The notes below the pieces were generated by a model. The model was not told the DNA's origin. It did no database searches and saw only the letters and a program-made list of their open reading frames with translations. Source: Bradyrhizobium jicamae (GTDB lineage Bacteria > Pseudomonadota > Alphaproteobacteria > Rhizobiales > Xanthobacteraceae). From it: a stretch of 64,000 bases of DNA. Location: contig NZ_LLXZ01000118.1 in NCBI RefSeq assembly GCF_001440395.1, forward strand, positions 1 to 64,000, in the 5' to 3' direction. Shown here piece by piece: positions 52,149 to 61,732 of the stretch (position 1 is the stretch's first letter; each line of letters opens with the position of its first letter). The translations under genes and the position numbers were made by a program.

Positions 52149-52958
52149 GTGTCGCACTACGCCAGATATGAATGCCTGATGGTCGAGGTCGCAGACAAGG
52201 TCGCGACCGTAACCTTGAACCGGCCGCAAGCACGCAACGCCATCAATCAGAAGCTGATCCGCGAGCTGCGGACGATCTGGGACGATCTGGCCGACGATCA
52301 CGCTGTCAATGTCGTGGTGCTGACCGGCGCGGGCGACTTTTTCAGCGTCGGCGGCGACGTCAAGGCGATGTCGGAACGGCCGGGCGGCGACGTTCTCGAA
52401 GAGGGGGAAGTCCACGATCCCATGATCAGCCGGCGCGCCGTGACGCGGCAGCTCGAACTCGACAAGCCGATCATCGCCGCCATCAATGGCGATGCCATCG
52501 GCCTCGCCGCGACCCACGCGCTGCTCTGCGACATCACGGTGATGGCGGAGGACGCCCGCATCGGCGACACCCACGTCTCGCGCGTCGGACTGGTTGCCGG
52601 CGACGGCGGCACCGTGATCTGGCCGCTGCTGATCGGCATCAACAAGGCCAAGGAGTACCTGATCCGCGGCACCCTTCTGAAAGGCAAGGAGGCCGAGCGG
52701 ATCGGGTTGGTCAATCACGTTGCGCCGCGCGCGGAAGTGCTCGCCAAGGCTCGCGAGATCGCAGTCGAACTCGCCAATGGCCCGACCTGGGCCATTCGCT
52801 GGACGAAGCTGTCGATCAACCAGATCGTCAAGGATCGTGTCAATATGCTGCTCGAAGCCTCCATGGCGCTCGAACAGGTGACGTTCGAAACCGCCGATCA
52901 CAAAGAGGCGACGATGTCGTTCAAGGAGAAGCGCAAGCCGAAATTCGGCCAGGCATAG
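52149..52958 (+). CDS. Enoyl-CoA hydratase/isomerase family protein
   Basis: 269 aa, GTG start eight bases after GGAGG. Crotonase core: RPQARNAINQKLIREL, VVVLTGAGDFFSVGGDVKAM (first oxyanion loop), AAINGDAIGLAATHALLCDI (second) and AGDGGTVIWPLLIG. Where hydratases have the PE catalytic Glu it reads DTHV, so the reaction may differ from plain hydration. First gene of a tight operon (6 bases to the next). Confidence 0.9.
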   Translation: MSHYARYECLMVEVADKVATVTLNRPQARNAINQKLIRELRTIWDDLADDHAVNVVVLTGAGDFFSVGGDVKAMSERPGGDVLEEGEVHDPMISRRAVTRQLELDKPIIAAINGDAIGLAATHALLCDITVMAEDARIGDTHVSRVGLVAGDGGTVIWPLLIGINKAKEYLIRGTLLKGKEAERIGLVNHVAPRAEVLAKAREIAVELANGPTWAIRWTKLSINQIVKDRVNMLLEASMALEQVTFETADHKEATMSFKEKRKPKFGQA

Positions 52959-52964
52959 CCTCTC

Positions 52965-55196
52965 ATGGATGCGACCGGGCTTCCGAGCGACGACATCGCC
53001 AAGATGCTTCGGGATTCCCTGCGCGGGTTTCTCGAAGCGCATTGGGCCGCAGGCGGCGGGAAGGAAGGTCTATCCCCGGACGATATCTCTGCGGTCTGGC
53101 GCAAGCTTATCGGGCAGGGCGTCGCTGCGCTGGGGTCCTGCCGCGACGAAGGCGGCCTTCGCGAAATCCTGGTGGTGATGGCGGAGCTCGGCCGCGCCGC
53201 TTGTCCCGCGCCGATGTGGTCTGCCGCGCTGACAAATCTGGCGCTCGCGGGCTCGCAAGGCGACGCCGCGGCGGAACTGCTGGAGAAGCTGCATGCCGGC
53301 ACGGTAGTGGCCGCTTTCTCTTTCGGTGCCTGCGATCCGGACGCAGGCGCGGGATCGGTCCGGATTGAGGACCGGCATGGAACGGGCGTGCTTCGCTTCG
53401 TCGAGGCGGCCGGCGCCACACATCTTCTCGTGGCCGTCGATGAATCCCACCTTGCCCTCGTTCCACTGGATGCTCCCGGCATCGTCGTCGCGCCGACGCG
53501 CGCGATGGGCGCCCGGGCACTCTGCGAGGTGCGGCTGAATTCGGCGCCGTTGACGCTTCTTCCGCTTGACGGTGCCGACGATCTCCGTCTCAAGGCCCAG
53601 GTCGCATTGCTGGCACGTGCCTACGGCGCGACCCGGCGGGCGTTCGAGCTGGCGGTGGACTACGCCAAGGAGCGCCATCAGTTCGGGCAACCGATCGGAA
53701 AGTTTCAGGCGATCCAGCACAAGCTCGCGAACGCCTTGATCGTGCTCGAAGGCGTCAGCCTCATTCTGGATCATGCGGCAAGCCTGCATGACATAGATGA
53801 CCGCAACTGGCGCTATTTCGCCGATTGCGCGGTCGCCTTTGCGGGCGATGCGCTGCGGCGTGTGTCGCTCGAGACCCAGCACACGTTCGGCGCCATCGGC
53901 TATGCCGAGGAACACGAGGCCGCTCAACATTTCAAGCGCGTGCATCTGGATACGATCGCGCTCGGCGGAGCATCTCATGCGCGGCGGAGGCTCGCTTCGT
54001 ACCTGCTGGATAGCGGTGGCGCGCCGCTACCGCAATACGATCTTGGTCCGGCCGGCAACGCGCTGCGCGAGCAGGTGCGGCGGTGGCTCGATCAGAACTG
54101 GTCGGGCGGGAGGAAGGCCGCCTTCGATGCCAGGCCATTCGCCAAGCGTGAGTTCGATGCCGACTTCGCCCGCGATATCGGCCAGACCGGATGGATCGGC
54201 CTTGGGTGGCCGAAGGAATTCGGCGGGCAGGCGCGTACGCCGCTGGAGCAGATCGCATTCATGGAGACGATGGAGCAAAGCGAGGCACCGCGGATCGGCG
54301 CGTCGATCCAGGCCAACGCCTTGATGATGTTCGGCACGCCGGCACAGCAACAAGAATACCTGCCGGAAATCCTGCGCGGTGAAGCCATGCACGGCATGGG
54401 TTACAGCGAGCCGCAGGCCGGCTCCGATCTTGCGGCGCTCCGTACCAGCGCGGTGCGGGACGGCGACCACTGGGTCATCAACGGCCAGAAGATCTGGACC
54501 ACGACGTGGTGGGGCAAATACATGTTTCTTGCGGCGCGGACCGACAAGGACGCGAGGCCGCCGCACGCGGGTATCAGCATGTTCATCGTCCCGATGAATG
54601 CGCCGGGCATCACGATCCAGCCGGCAAGCACGATGTATGACGGCACGTTTGCCAACATCTTCTATGACGATGTTCGCATTCCCCTGGAAAACATCGTCGG
54701 CGAGGTCAATGGGGGCTGGAAGGTGCTGACCGGCGCGCTCGCCTTCGAGCGCGGCCTGGTTGGCGGCGGCATCGTGCTGAAGGTGGCCCACGCCTTCGAG
54801 CAACTGCGCCAGCGTGTGATGACGGCCGAGGGCGATCGAGCGCCGCCCGGGCGGGATCCGATCGTTCGCGACAAGATCGCGATGCTCGCCTGCGAAATCG
54901 AGGTTGGCCGGCAGCTGATGATGCATTGCGCCGAACTCGCGGCCGATGGTGTAACGCCGCCGGAATATGGCGCGATCAGCAAGGTCTATTCCGGCGAACT
55001 GATGGAACGCTTTGGTGAAGCGGCGCTCGACATCCTCGGCATGCGTGCCGCCGTTTCCGAGCAGATGCCGGGCGCAATCGACAACGGCCGGTTCGAGCAG
55101 AACCTGCGTCATTCGCTGATGTGGGTGATCAGCATCGGAACCAACGAGATTCAGCGCAGCCTGATCGCGCAACGCGCGCTCGGATTGCCGAGATAG
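52965..55196 (+). CDS. Fused double acyl-CoA dehydrogenase (743 aa)
   Basis: Two acyl-CoA dehydrogenase units in one chain. Residues 1-355: a divergent copy with ATRRAFELAVDYAKERHQFGQPIGKFQAIQHKLA but a degenerate middle domain. Residues 356-743: a full copy with [39 protein letters not shown], and ISIGTNEIQRSLIAQRALG. In other bacteria the equivalent units are often separate adjacent genes whose products form alpha/beta heteromers; here they are joined. Eleven bases before the CoA transferase gene. Confidence 0.92.
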   Translation: MDATGLPSDDIAKMLRDSLRGFLEAHWAAGGGKEGLSPDDISAVWRKLIGQGVAALGSCRDEGGLREILVVMAELGRAACPAPMWSAALTNLALAGSQGDAAAELLEKLHAGTVVAAFSFGACDPDAGAGSVRIEDRHGTGVLRFVEAAGATHLLVAVDESHLALVPLDAPGIVVAPTRAMGARALCEVRLNSAPLTLLPLDGADDLRLKAQVALLARAYGATRRAFELAVDYAKERHQFGQPIGKFQAIQHKLANALIVLEGVSLILDHAASLHDIDDRNWRYFADCAVAFAGDALRRVSLETQHTFGAIGYAEEHEAAQHFKRVHLDTIALGGASHARRRLASYLLDSGGAPLPQYDLGPAGNALREQVRRWLDQNWSGGRKAAFDARPFAKREFDADFARDIGQTGWIGLGWPKEFGGQARTPLEQIAFMETMEQSEAPRIGASIQANALMMFGTPAQQQEYLPEILRGEAMHGMGYSEPQAGSDLAALRTSAVRDGDHWVINGQKIWTTTWWGKYMFLAARTDKDARPPHAGISMFIVPMNAPGITIQPASTMYDGTFANIFYDDVRIPLENIVGEVNGGWKVLTGALAFERGLVGGGIVLKVAHAFEQLRQRVMTAEGDRAPPGRDPIVRDKIAMLACEIEVGRQLMMHCAELAADGVTPPEYGAISKVYSGELMERFGEAALDILGMRAAVSEQMPGAIDNGRFEQNLRHSLMWVISIGTNEIQRSLIAQRALGLPR

Positions 55197-55207
55197 GAGC
55201 CGACGGC

Positions 55208-56413
55208 ATGCAGGACCAGACATCGACTTCGCCGCTCGAGGGCGTGCGCGTGCTGGATTTCTCCATCATGCTGGCCGGCCCCTATTGCGCACGGCTGCTG
55301 GCCGATGTCGGTGCCGAGGTGATCAAGATCGAACCGCCTGAGGGCGACGAGATGCGCCTGCGTGCGCCGGTGCGTGACGGCCATAGCGCCTATTTCGGCC
55401 AGCTCAATGCCGGCAAGCAGAGCATCGCTCTCGACCTGAAATCGCGGGATGCGATCAAGCTCGTGCATCGCATGGTCGAGAGCACCGACATCCTGGTCGA
55501 GAATTTTCGCCCCGGGGTGATGGAGCGTCTGGGGCTCGGCTATGAGGCGCTGCGAAAGATCAATCCGAGGCTGATTTACTGTTCGATCTCCGGCTACGGT
55601 CAGACCGGTCCGCAGGCCGAGCGCGCCGCCTATGCGATGATCGTTCATGCCGAAAGCGGCTTCGATCGGGCGCTGATGCGGTATGCCGGCGACCGCGACC
55701 GGCCGGCAGCGGGTGCGGTGTTCGTCGCTGATGTTCTCGGCGGCATTTTCGGCTTCTCGGCGATTCAGACGGCGATGGTGCAGCGCGCCCGCACCGGCGA
55801 AGGGCAACGCATCGATGTGGCCCTGATGGATTGCATGCTGAACCTTCTGGTGTATGAGCTGCAGGAGGCGCAGTTCTCCAAGCCGATGGCGCGGCCGACC
55901 TACGGCCCGGTGCGCACAAAAGACGGCGACATCCTGATCGCGCCGGTGTCGGCGCGCAACTTCGCGGCGCTTCGTGATCTCACAGGCCTGCCGGAGCTTT
56001 CATCCGATCCGCGGTTCGCATCGGTGCCGACGCGCGGCGCGAACTGGGCGGCGATGATGCAGGTCATCGAAAAATGGACCATGCAACACACGATGGACGA
56101 ATGCCTTGCGGTGCTCGATCGCGCCGGCATTCCGAGCGCGCGCTTTTGCGAGCCGGCCGAGGCGCTGGACAATCCCGATCTCGCTGCTCGCGGAACATTC
56201 GCGCCAATCGCCGACGCCGCCGGCGAATTCAAGGGCGTCAACGCTCCGTGGCGGATGTCAGGTGCGCGTAGCGCGATCGGGCGGGAAATTCCGTCCATCG
56301 GGTCGCACCGCGACGACGTGCTCGGACGCGTGCTTGGCCTGTCCCCGGAAGAAATCGCGACAGCAGCCGCCTCCGGCGCATTCGGAAAGGTGGCGATGAC
56401 GGCGGTGAAATAA
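55208..56413 (+). CDS. CaiB/BaiF-type (family III) CoA transferase
   Basis: 401 aa. LDFSIMLAGPYCARLLADVGAEVIKIEPPEGDEMR is the family start, with FRPGVMERLGLGYEALRKINPRLIYCSISGYGQTGP and DRPAAGAVFVADVLGGIFG, where family III enzymes carry the catalytic Asp. ATG at 55208 has GGAG ten bases upstream. Probably loads the carboxylate substrate of the operon with CoA. Confidence 0.93.
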   Translation: MQDQTSTSPLEGVRVLDFSIMLAGPYCARLLADVGAEVIKIEPPEGDEMRLRAPVRDGHSAYFGQLNAGKQSIALDLKSRDAIKLVHRMVESTDILVENFRPGVMERLGLGYEALRKINPRLIYCSISGYGQTGPQAERAAYAMIVHAESGFDRALMRYAGDRDRPAAGAVFVADVLGGIFGFSAIQTAMVQRARTGEGQRIDVALMDCMLNLLVYELQEAQFSKPMARPTYGPVRTKDGDILIAPVSARNFAALRDLTGLPELSSDPRFASVPTRGANWAAMMQVIEKWTMQHTMDECLAVLDRAGIPSARFCEPAEALDNPDLAARGTFAPIADAAGEFKGVNAPWRMSGARSAIGREIPSIGSHRDDVLGRVLGLSPEEIATAAASGAFGKVAMTAVK

Positions 56414-56474
56414 CAGCCTGAGAAACAAGGGCTACGTCAAAAATGAGAAAAGACGACTTGATGGGAGGATTGAC

Positions 56475-57443
56475 ATGAAACGATTTCATTTTCTTGCTCT
56501 TGCATTCTCGCTCGTGATCCTTGCCGGGCCTGCCGCCGCGGACAATTATCCGTCGCGGCCGATCCGGCTTATCGTGCCCTATCCCGCTGGCGGTTCGACC
56601 GATATCATGGCCCGCGCGCTGCAGGAGCCGATGGCGAAGATCCTCGGTCAGCCGCTGATCATCGACAATCGCGGGGGCGCGGCGGGCACGACCGGCGCCA
56701 ATGAGGCTGCGCGGGCGGATGCGGACGGCTACACGCTTTTGTTTGCGAATAACGGGCCGATCTCGATCGCTCCATTGCTCCAGAAGGGCGTCGATTTCGA
56801 TCCGCTGAAGAGCTTTGCACCGGTCTCGCTCGTCTCCAGGGCGCCACTGGTTCTGGTTGCGAGCGAAAAGGTGCCGGTGAACGATGCCGCCGGCTTGATC
56901 GCTTACGCGAAGGCGCAGAACAAGCCGATGCTGTATGCGACCGCCGGACCCGGCTCGCTCGGACACCTGAGCACGGAGCGCTTTCTCAATCAGGCCGGAC
57001 TGCAGATGGTCCACGTTCCTTACCGTGGTCAGGCGCCGACGACGCTTGCGATCTTCGCAGGCGAGGTCGACATTTTGCTCACGACGACGTCGGACACGCT
57101 CAACGAACATATTCGCGCCGGCAAGGTGAAGCTGCTTGGCGTTTCGTCGCCCGGGGCTTCGCCGGTTGCCCCGGGTGCCGCGCCCATTGGCGGTGTCTTG
57201 AAGGGGTATTCGGTCGAAACCTGGTTCGGGATTCTTGCCCCCACCGGCACGCCGTCCGATGTCATCGACAAGCTGAACGCCGCAATCAATACGACGCTGG
57301 CTATGCCGCAACTGCGCGATCGCTTCTTGACCTTTGGCGTGGAGGCGATGGCCAGTACCCCTGCCGAACTCGCGGCCATCATCAAGGAAGAGATTCCCTC
57401 GTGGCGCAAGGTAATCGAGGAACGTAACGTCAAGCCCGAGTAG
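56475..57443 (+). CDS. TctC/Bug-type periplasmic substrate-binding protein
   Basis: 322 aa; signal peptide ALAFSLVILAGPAAA, then YPSRPIRLIVPYPAGGSTDIMARAL, the Bug-family start, and DNRGGAAGTTGANEAARADADGYTLLF. Binds a carboxylate, perhaps the substrate of the operon. No TctA or TctB partner is nearby, as often in this family. A GGGAGG site precedes the ATG. Confidence 0.92.
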   Translation: MKRFHFLALAFSLVILAGPAAADNYPSRPIRLIVPYPAGGSTDIMARALQEPMAKILGQPLIIDNRGGAAGTTGANEAARADADGYTLLFANNGPISIAPLLQKGVDFDPLKSFAPVSLVSRAPLVLVASEKVPVNDAAGLIAYAKAQNKPMLYATAGPGSLGHLSTERFLNQAGLQMVHVPYRGQAPTTLAIFAGEVDILLTTTSDTLNEHIRAGKVKLLGVSSPGASPVAPGAAPIGGVLKGYSVETWFGILAPTGTPSDVIDKLNAAINTTLAMPQLRDRFLTFGVEAMASTPAELAAIIKEEIPSWRKVIEERNVKPE

Positions 57444-57509
57444 GTGCTGGAAGACAGCAAATCGGGCTTGGCCAAGCAAGTCGGTGGTGCGCCTTAATGG
57501 CGCGCGATG

Positions 57510-58418
57510 CTAGTCCTTGCCCGCCGCTCGCCGCAGCTTGAAATGCCCGAACGCCGTCGCGATCGGCTTTGACGCATCCTCCTGCCACGCCTGGGCCTGG
57601 AAGGCGACGATGCGCTGGCCCTGCCTGACGATCGATACATTCGCGAAGCTGTCGAGCGCCCGACCCGAACGCAGATAGTTGATGGTCAGGCCGATCGGCT
57701 TGGGCGGCAATGCAATGCCGAGCTCGCGCGCCACGCCGACGACCGCTGTTGTTTCCAGGAAGGCGCCGGTGATGCCGCCGTGGATGGCGGGCAGGACGGG
57801 ATTGCCGATGATCTTCGGCGAGAACGGCATGTGCAGCACGCCGTCCTCGGCGACGCGGATGCCGAGGCAGCGGGCGAACGGGCTTTGGGCGAATGGGCCT
57901 GAGACGTCCTCAGGCGCGTCGAGGATCGGCACCTCATACGCCTCCCTGTCTTGCAGCATGTTCGTGCGGTTGGCGCCGATCATGAAGCAGGCGGCGGCGG
58001 TCGCGACAGGATCCTGTTCGGTCTCCTGATAGGCGGTCGAGCGCACGAAGGCGATCGAACGCGTGACATGGTAGCAGATCGAATGCGCCTTGATGTCGAG
58101 GCCGGGCTTGGCAGGCTTCTGGTAATCGATGCGCAGGTCGAGCGTTGCGATCGCGCGGCTGCCGTCGAGCGCTAGCTGGACGGCCATGCCGCAGCTTTCG
58201 TCGAGCATGGCGGTGACCACCCCTCCGTGGATTACGCCGGACTCTGTATCGCCGGCGAAGACGGATTGGTAGGGCAGGCTGGACCAGGCTTCGCCGCGCT
58301 CGGCGCGATCGATGCGAAGTCCGCTGGCGCGGCCATAGGTAGACCGGCGTTCCGCGATCGCCTTTGCGAGCTGATCGAACGGCAGCGGCTGCCCGTCATA
58401 TGTTGAGATTTCTGACAT
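57510..58418 (-). CDS. Double hot-dog thioesterase (PaaI-like)
   Basis: 302 aa with two hot-dog units: GVIHGGVVTAMLDESCGMAV with Asp/Glu in the first and AIHGGITGAFLETTAVVGVA in the second, each in the HGG-x6-E/D pattern of acyl-CoA thioesterases. Probably releases CoA from an acyl-CoA intermediate. Convergent with the catabolic operon. Confidence 0.87.
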   Translation of the reverse strand: MSEISTYDGQPLPFDQLAKAIAERRSTYGRASGLRIDRAERGEAWSSLPYQSVFAGDTESGVIHGGVVTAMLDESCGMAVQLALDGSRAIATLDLRIDYQKPAKPGLDIKAHSICYHVTRSIAFVRSTAYQETEQDPVATAAACFMIGANRTNMLQDREAYEVPILDAPEDVSGPFAQSPFARCLGIRVAEDGVLHMPFSPKIIGNPVLPAIHGGITGAFLETTAVVGVARELGIALPPKPIGLTINYLRSGRALDSFANVSIVRQGQRIVAFQAQAWQEDASKPIATAFGHFKLRRAAGKD

Positions 58419-58597
58419 GCCGGAGGTTTAGCACGTCGCCGCGATGAATGGTGCAGCAATACGCGCGAAATGCCCGTATCGCCGGAGGTGGTAAATCTGT
58501 TGGGATGGGCGCCATCGCCAAGTGGCGGTGCTGGCTGGCCAGATCGGCGCCTACGCGGACAAGCTTCGCGAACAAATGGACAAAGGCCGACTTCGCT

Positions 58598-58783
58598 TCA
58601 CGCCGATTGATTGGTCGGTAGACCTGCCTTGGCTGTATCGCGACGCGCTGCTGTCGCTTGGCCCTGGGGCGGCCTCGACGCCCGTTCGATGCACTCGATG
58701 TCTTCGCGTAATTTCTGCAGCTCGAAATACGCTTTGATGAAGTCGCAATTTGCAGAACTGGCCGTAGCGGGACGTTTGCGCAT
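58598..58783 (-). CDS. Possible small helical protein (61 aa)
   Basis: MRKRPATASSANCDFIKAYF then ELQKLREDIECIERA, an amphipathic helix. GGAG lies nine bases before the ATG. The longer frame to 58969 has no ribosome site. Confidence 0.45.
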   Translation of the reverse strand: MRKRPATASSANCDFIKAYFELQKLREDIECIERASRPPQGQATAARRDTAKAGLPTNQSA

Positions 58784-59253
58784 TTCAATTTCTCCGCTCT
58801 CTAGAAATACATAAATCCTGGCGCGTGCGCTCGAAAGAAACGGAGCGTGCGGACTCGTGGAGGCTAAGCCCCGTGGCCCTCTACGAGTCCGCAACCACCG
58901 CGCCGCTTTAACTACCCCCGCAGGCACACTTACCGATGTTTGGCGCAGAGTCTGTAGCGCGGCCAACACAGCAACACTGAACTCGTCGATGTGGTAACGA
59001 AGTTACAGTCATTCCACTTCCAAAATCTTCCCGTCCCGCTCTTGGCGAGGCGATGCTGCAATCTCGGCGACCGATCTGGAGAGGGAGGAATGCCAAGGAT
59101 ATGGAGCAATACGCATGATGCGCCAGCGTCAGCGGAGGTAGCCGTCGGTCCGAAAATCTGCCTCTATTGAAGTCGAGGCGGCTCGCATGAGGGCGGGGCA
59201 GATGCCTTCCGAGCTGTTGCCGGGCCGGCCTCTTTACGTGCGGGAGTGACGAC
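58784..59253. other. Gene-poor 470-base stretch
   Basis: Holds the hairpin at 58850-58891 and a 26-codon frame at 59090-59170 (MPRIWSNTHDAPASAEVAVG) that has an excellent GGGAGG site but no other support. The right end should contain the promoter of the amidohydrolase gene. Confidence 0.35.
58850..58891. other. Long intergenic hairpin
   Basis: CGGACTCGTGGAGG / CCTCTACGAGTCCG: 14 pairs with one G-T, and a 14-base loop. No U run follows on either strand, so a structured RNA or protein site is as likely as a terminator. Confidence 0.45.
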
Positions 59254-60744
59254 ATGGGCGGTTTGGTGATCAGTGGCGGCCGGGTGGTGGATCCGGCCAG
59301 CGGGATGGATGCCATTGGCGATGTAGCGGTTAAGGATGGCCAGATCTCCGCTGTCGGCACCGGGCTCGGCAGCGCCGAACGGGTGATCGACGCGACCGGG
59401 CTGGTGGTGGCGCCCGGCTTCATCGACCTGCATGCGCATGGCCAGTCGATCCCGGCCGATCGCATGCAGGCGTTCGACGGGGTGACGACGACGCTCGACC
59501 TCGAGGCGGGCGTATTGCCGGTCGCATCCTGGTATCGGCGCCAGGCCGATAAGGGACGCGTGCTGAACTACGGCGCCGCCGCCAACTGGGCGTTTGCGCG
59601 CATCGGCGCGATGACCGGCTCCAACACGGAAAGCTCGCTGGAGGCGTTCGGCAATGCCATGCGCGATCGCCGCTGGATCGACAACGTCGCCAGCGAGACG
59701 GAGGTGGCCGGCATCCTCGACCGGCTGGCAAACGGACTGAACGAGGGCGGCATCGGCATCGGCATTCTCAACGCCTATGCTCCGGGTGCCGGAGTGCAGG
59801 AGCTCACCGCGGTGTGCCAACTGGCGGCGGCGCACGATGTCGCGACCTTCACCCACATCGCCTACATGTCCCGTATCGATCCGGAAAGCGCTGCGGAAGC
59901 CTATATCCGCCTGATCGGCTATGCCGGCGCCACCGGCGCGCACATGCACATCTGCCACTTCAACTCTTCCAGCAAGACCGACGTGGAGCGTTGCGCCGTG
60001 CTGGTGGCCAAGGCGCAGGCGCAGGGCCTGCCGATCACGGTGGAGGCCTATCCATACGGCACCGGTTCGACGGTGCTGGCGGCGGCGTTCTTCAGCGACC
60101 CCGAATTCGTGGAGCGCAACGGCACCGGCTACGATTCGGTGCAGCGGGTGACCGACGGGCGGCGCTTCCGCGACCGCAAGGAATTGCTGGCGGCGCAGGC
60201 GGAGGAGCCCTCCACGCTGGTGCTGTGGCATATCCTCGATACCGAGAACAATCCGCACCATCGCGACCTCCTGGACATATCGGTGCTGTATCCCGGCGGC
60301 GCGATCGCGTCCGACGCGATGCCGTGGACGCTGTCGGACGGCAGCGTCTACACCGGCGACGCCTGGCCGCTGCCAAAGGACGCCACCTCGCATCCGCGCT
60401 CAGCCGGCTGCTTCACCCGTTTCATCCGCGAGTGGGTGCGTGAGCGCCGGGCGGTGTCGCTCCTCGAGGGCATCCGCAAATGCGCGCTGATCCCGGCGGA
60501 GATCCTGTCCCGCAGCACGCCCGCCATGCGCGCCAAGGGAAGGCTGGAGGCGGGCGCGGATGCCGACATTGTCGTGTTCGATTTCGATGCGCTGACCGAC
60601 CGCGCGACATTCTCGGCGATGAACCGCCCGTCGGAGGGCGTGCGGCATCTGGTAGTCAGCGGCCAGCCGCTGATATCAGATGGCGTGCTGGATGTGGCGG
60701 CAAGGCCCGGCCGGCCGGTGCGCCGGCCTGTTCTCGAGAGCTGA
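59254..60744 (+). CDS. N-acyl-D-amino-acid deacylase-like amidohydrolase
   Basis: 496 aa. Amidohydrolase superfamily: PGFIDLHAHGQ (HxH metal pair), an EAG segment where D-aminoacylases bind metal through Cys or Glu, HIAYMSR, HMHICHFNSSSK and AIASDAMPW with the catalytic Asp. The protein ends with the usual MRAKGRLEAGADADIVVFD return to the small beta domain. Likely cuts an N-acyl-D-amino acid or related amide. Two bases before the CobW gene. Confidence 0.87.
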   Translation: MGGLVISGGRVVDPASGMDAIGDVAVKDGQISAVGTGLGSAERVIDATGLVVAPGFIDLHAHGQSIPADRMQAFDGVTTTLDLEAGVLPVASWYRRQADKGRVLNYGAAANWAFARIGAMTGSNTESSLEAFGNAMRDRRWIDNVASETEVAGILDRLANGLNEGGIGIGILNAYAPGAGVQELTAVCQLAAAHDVATFTHIAYMSRIDPESAAEAYIRLIGYAGATGAHMHICHFNSSSKTDVERCAVLVAKAQAQGLPITVEAYPYGTGSTVLAAAFFSDPEFVERNGTGYDSVQRVTDGRRFRDRKELLAAQAEEPSTLVLWHILDTENNPHHRDLLDISVLYPGGAIASDAMPWTLSDGSVYTGDAWPLPKDATSHPRSAGCFTRFIREWVRERRAVSLLEGIRKCALIPAEILSRSTPAMRAKGRLEAGADADIVVFDFDALTDRATFSAMNRPSEGVRHLVVSGQPLISDGVLDVAARPGRPVRRPVLES

Positions 60745-60746
60745 TC

Positions 60747-61679
60747 GTGCCGGTCCCGGTCCTGCTGATCACCGGCTTCCTCGGGGCGGGCAAGACCACG
60801 GTCGTGAACCATCTGCTGGCGCACGCGGCGGGGCGGCGCATCGCCGCCGTGGTCAACGATTTCGGCGCTGTTAACATCGACGCGGAGCTGATCGCGGGCG
60901 CCAGCGACGGGGTGGTCAGCCTGAGCAACGGCTGCATCTGCTGCTCGCTGGAAGGTGATCTCCTGCGCACGCTCGCCACGCTGCTGCGCCGTGATCCGCG
61001 GCCGGAGTTCATCGTGATCGAAACCAGCGGGGTCGCCGATCCCGCCGATATCGTCCGCAACCTGATGGACCCCCTGATCTGGCGGGAGGCACCGCTGGAA
61101 ACGGTGCTGTGCGTGGTGGACGCGACGACAACGCCGGAGAAACTGAACGGTGAAGCGCTGTTGCGGTCCCAGGTGCGCGCGGCCGACATCGTCGCGTTTA
61201 GCAAGGTGGACCTGGTGGACGCAGCTGGTAGTCAGCAACTGCGCGAGGCCATCCGCGCGCTGCATCCGGCAGCAGTGGTGGTCGATGCCGTGCATGGTGA
61301 AGTGCCGGCTGCGCTGCTGTTCCCTGTTGATGTCGACCGCGTCCCGGCGCCGCGCGAGCCAGGGCCGCGACGGCCGACGGCAGACCGGTTCGAGACGCTG
61401 AGCTGGACATCGGAGCGGCCAGTGTCGCTCCCGCGCTTGCAGCAAGCGATCGGCCGGCTGGCACCGAAGCTCGTTCGGGCGAAGGGATTGTTCGAGACGG
61501 TGGAGCAGCCCGGGCGGTTGATGGTGTTTCAGTTCGCCGGCGGACGCGCGACGCTGGCGCCGGGCGAAGCGCCCGCGGCCGGGGTGCCGCGGACACGGAT
61601 CGTATTCATTGCCGAAATCGGGGTTCTCTCGAAGGCCGAGATCGATGGGATCATGGAAGCGTGCGTCGAAGCCGGGTGA
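60747..61679 (+). CDS. CobW/COG0523-family GTP-dependent metal chaperone
   Basis: 310 aa, GTG start two bases after the amidohydrolase stop. Walker A GFLGAGKTTVVNH, the metal-binding CICC in SNGCICCSLEGDL, Walker B-like FIVIETSGVADPA, and FSKVDLVD as base-recognition motif; a CobW C-terminal domain follows from RFETLSWTSERP. Such proteins insert Zn or another metal into partner enzymes; the metal-dependent amidohydrolase in the same operon is the obvious client. Confidence 0.9.
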   Translation: MPVPVLLITGFLGAGKTTVVNHLLAHAAGRRIAAVVNDFGAVNIDAELIAGASDGVVSLSNGCICCSLEGDLLRTLATLLRRDPRPEFIVIETSGVADPADIVRNLMDPLIWREAPLETVLCVVDATTTPEKLNGEALLRSQVRAADIVAFSKVDLVDAAGSQQLREAIRALHPAAVVVDAVHGEVPAALLFPVDVDRVPAPREPGPRRPTADRFETLSWTSERPVSLPRLQQAIGRLAPKLVRAKGLFETVEQPGRLMVFQFAGGRATLAPGEAPAAGVPRTRIVFIAEIGVLSKAEIDGIMEACVEAG

Positions 61680-61732
61680 AGCGGCATCTTGCCCGATGAC
61701 TGATTGAACGCGGCGGCTCGCGCCTGCAGCCT

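Noticed and set aside
56238..57479. 413-aa open frame on the minus strand
   Set aside because: Antisense to the CoA transferase and TctC genes, both recognisable.
59164..60393. 409-aa open frame on the minus strand
   Set aside because: Antisense to the amidohydrolase gene, which has clear catalytic motifs on the plus strand.
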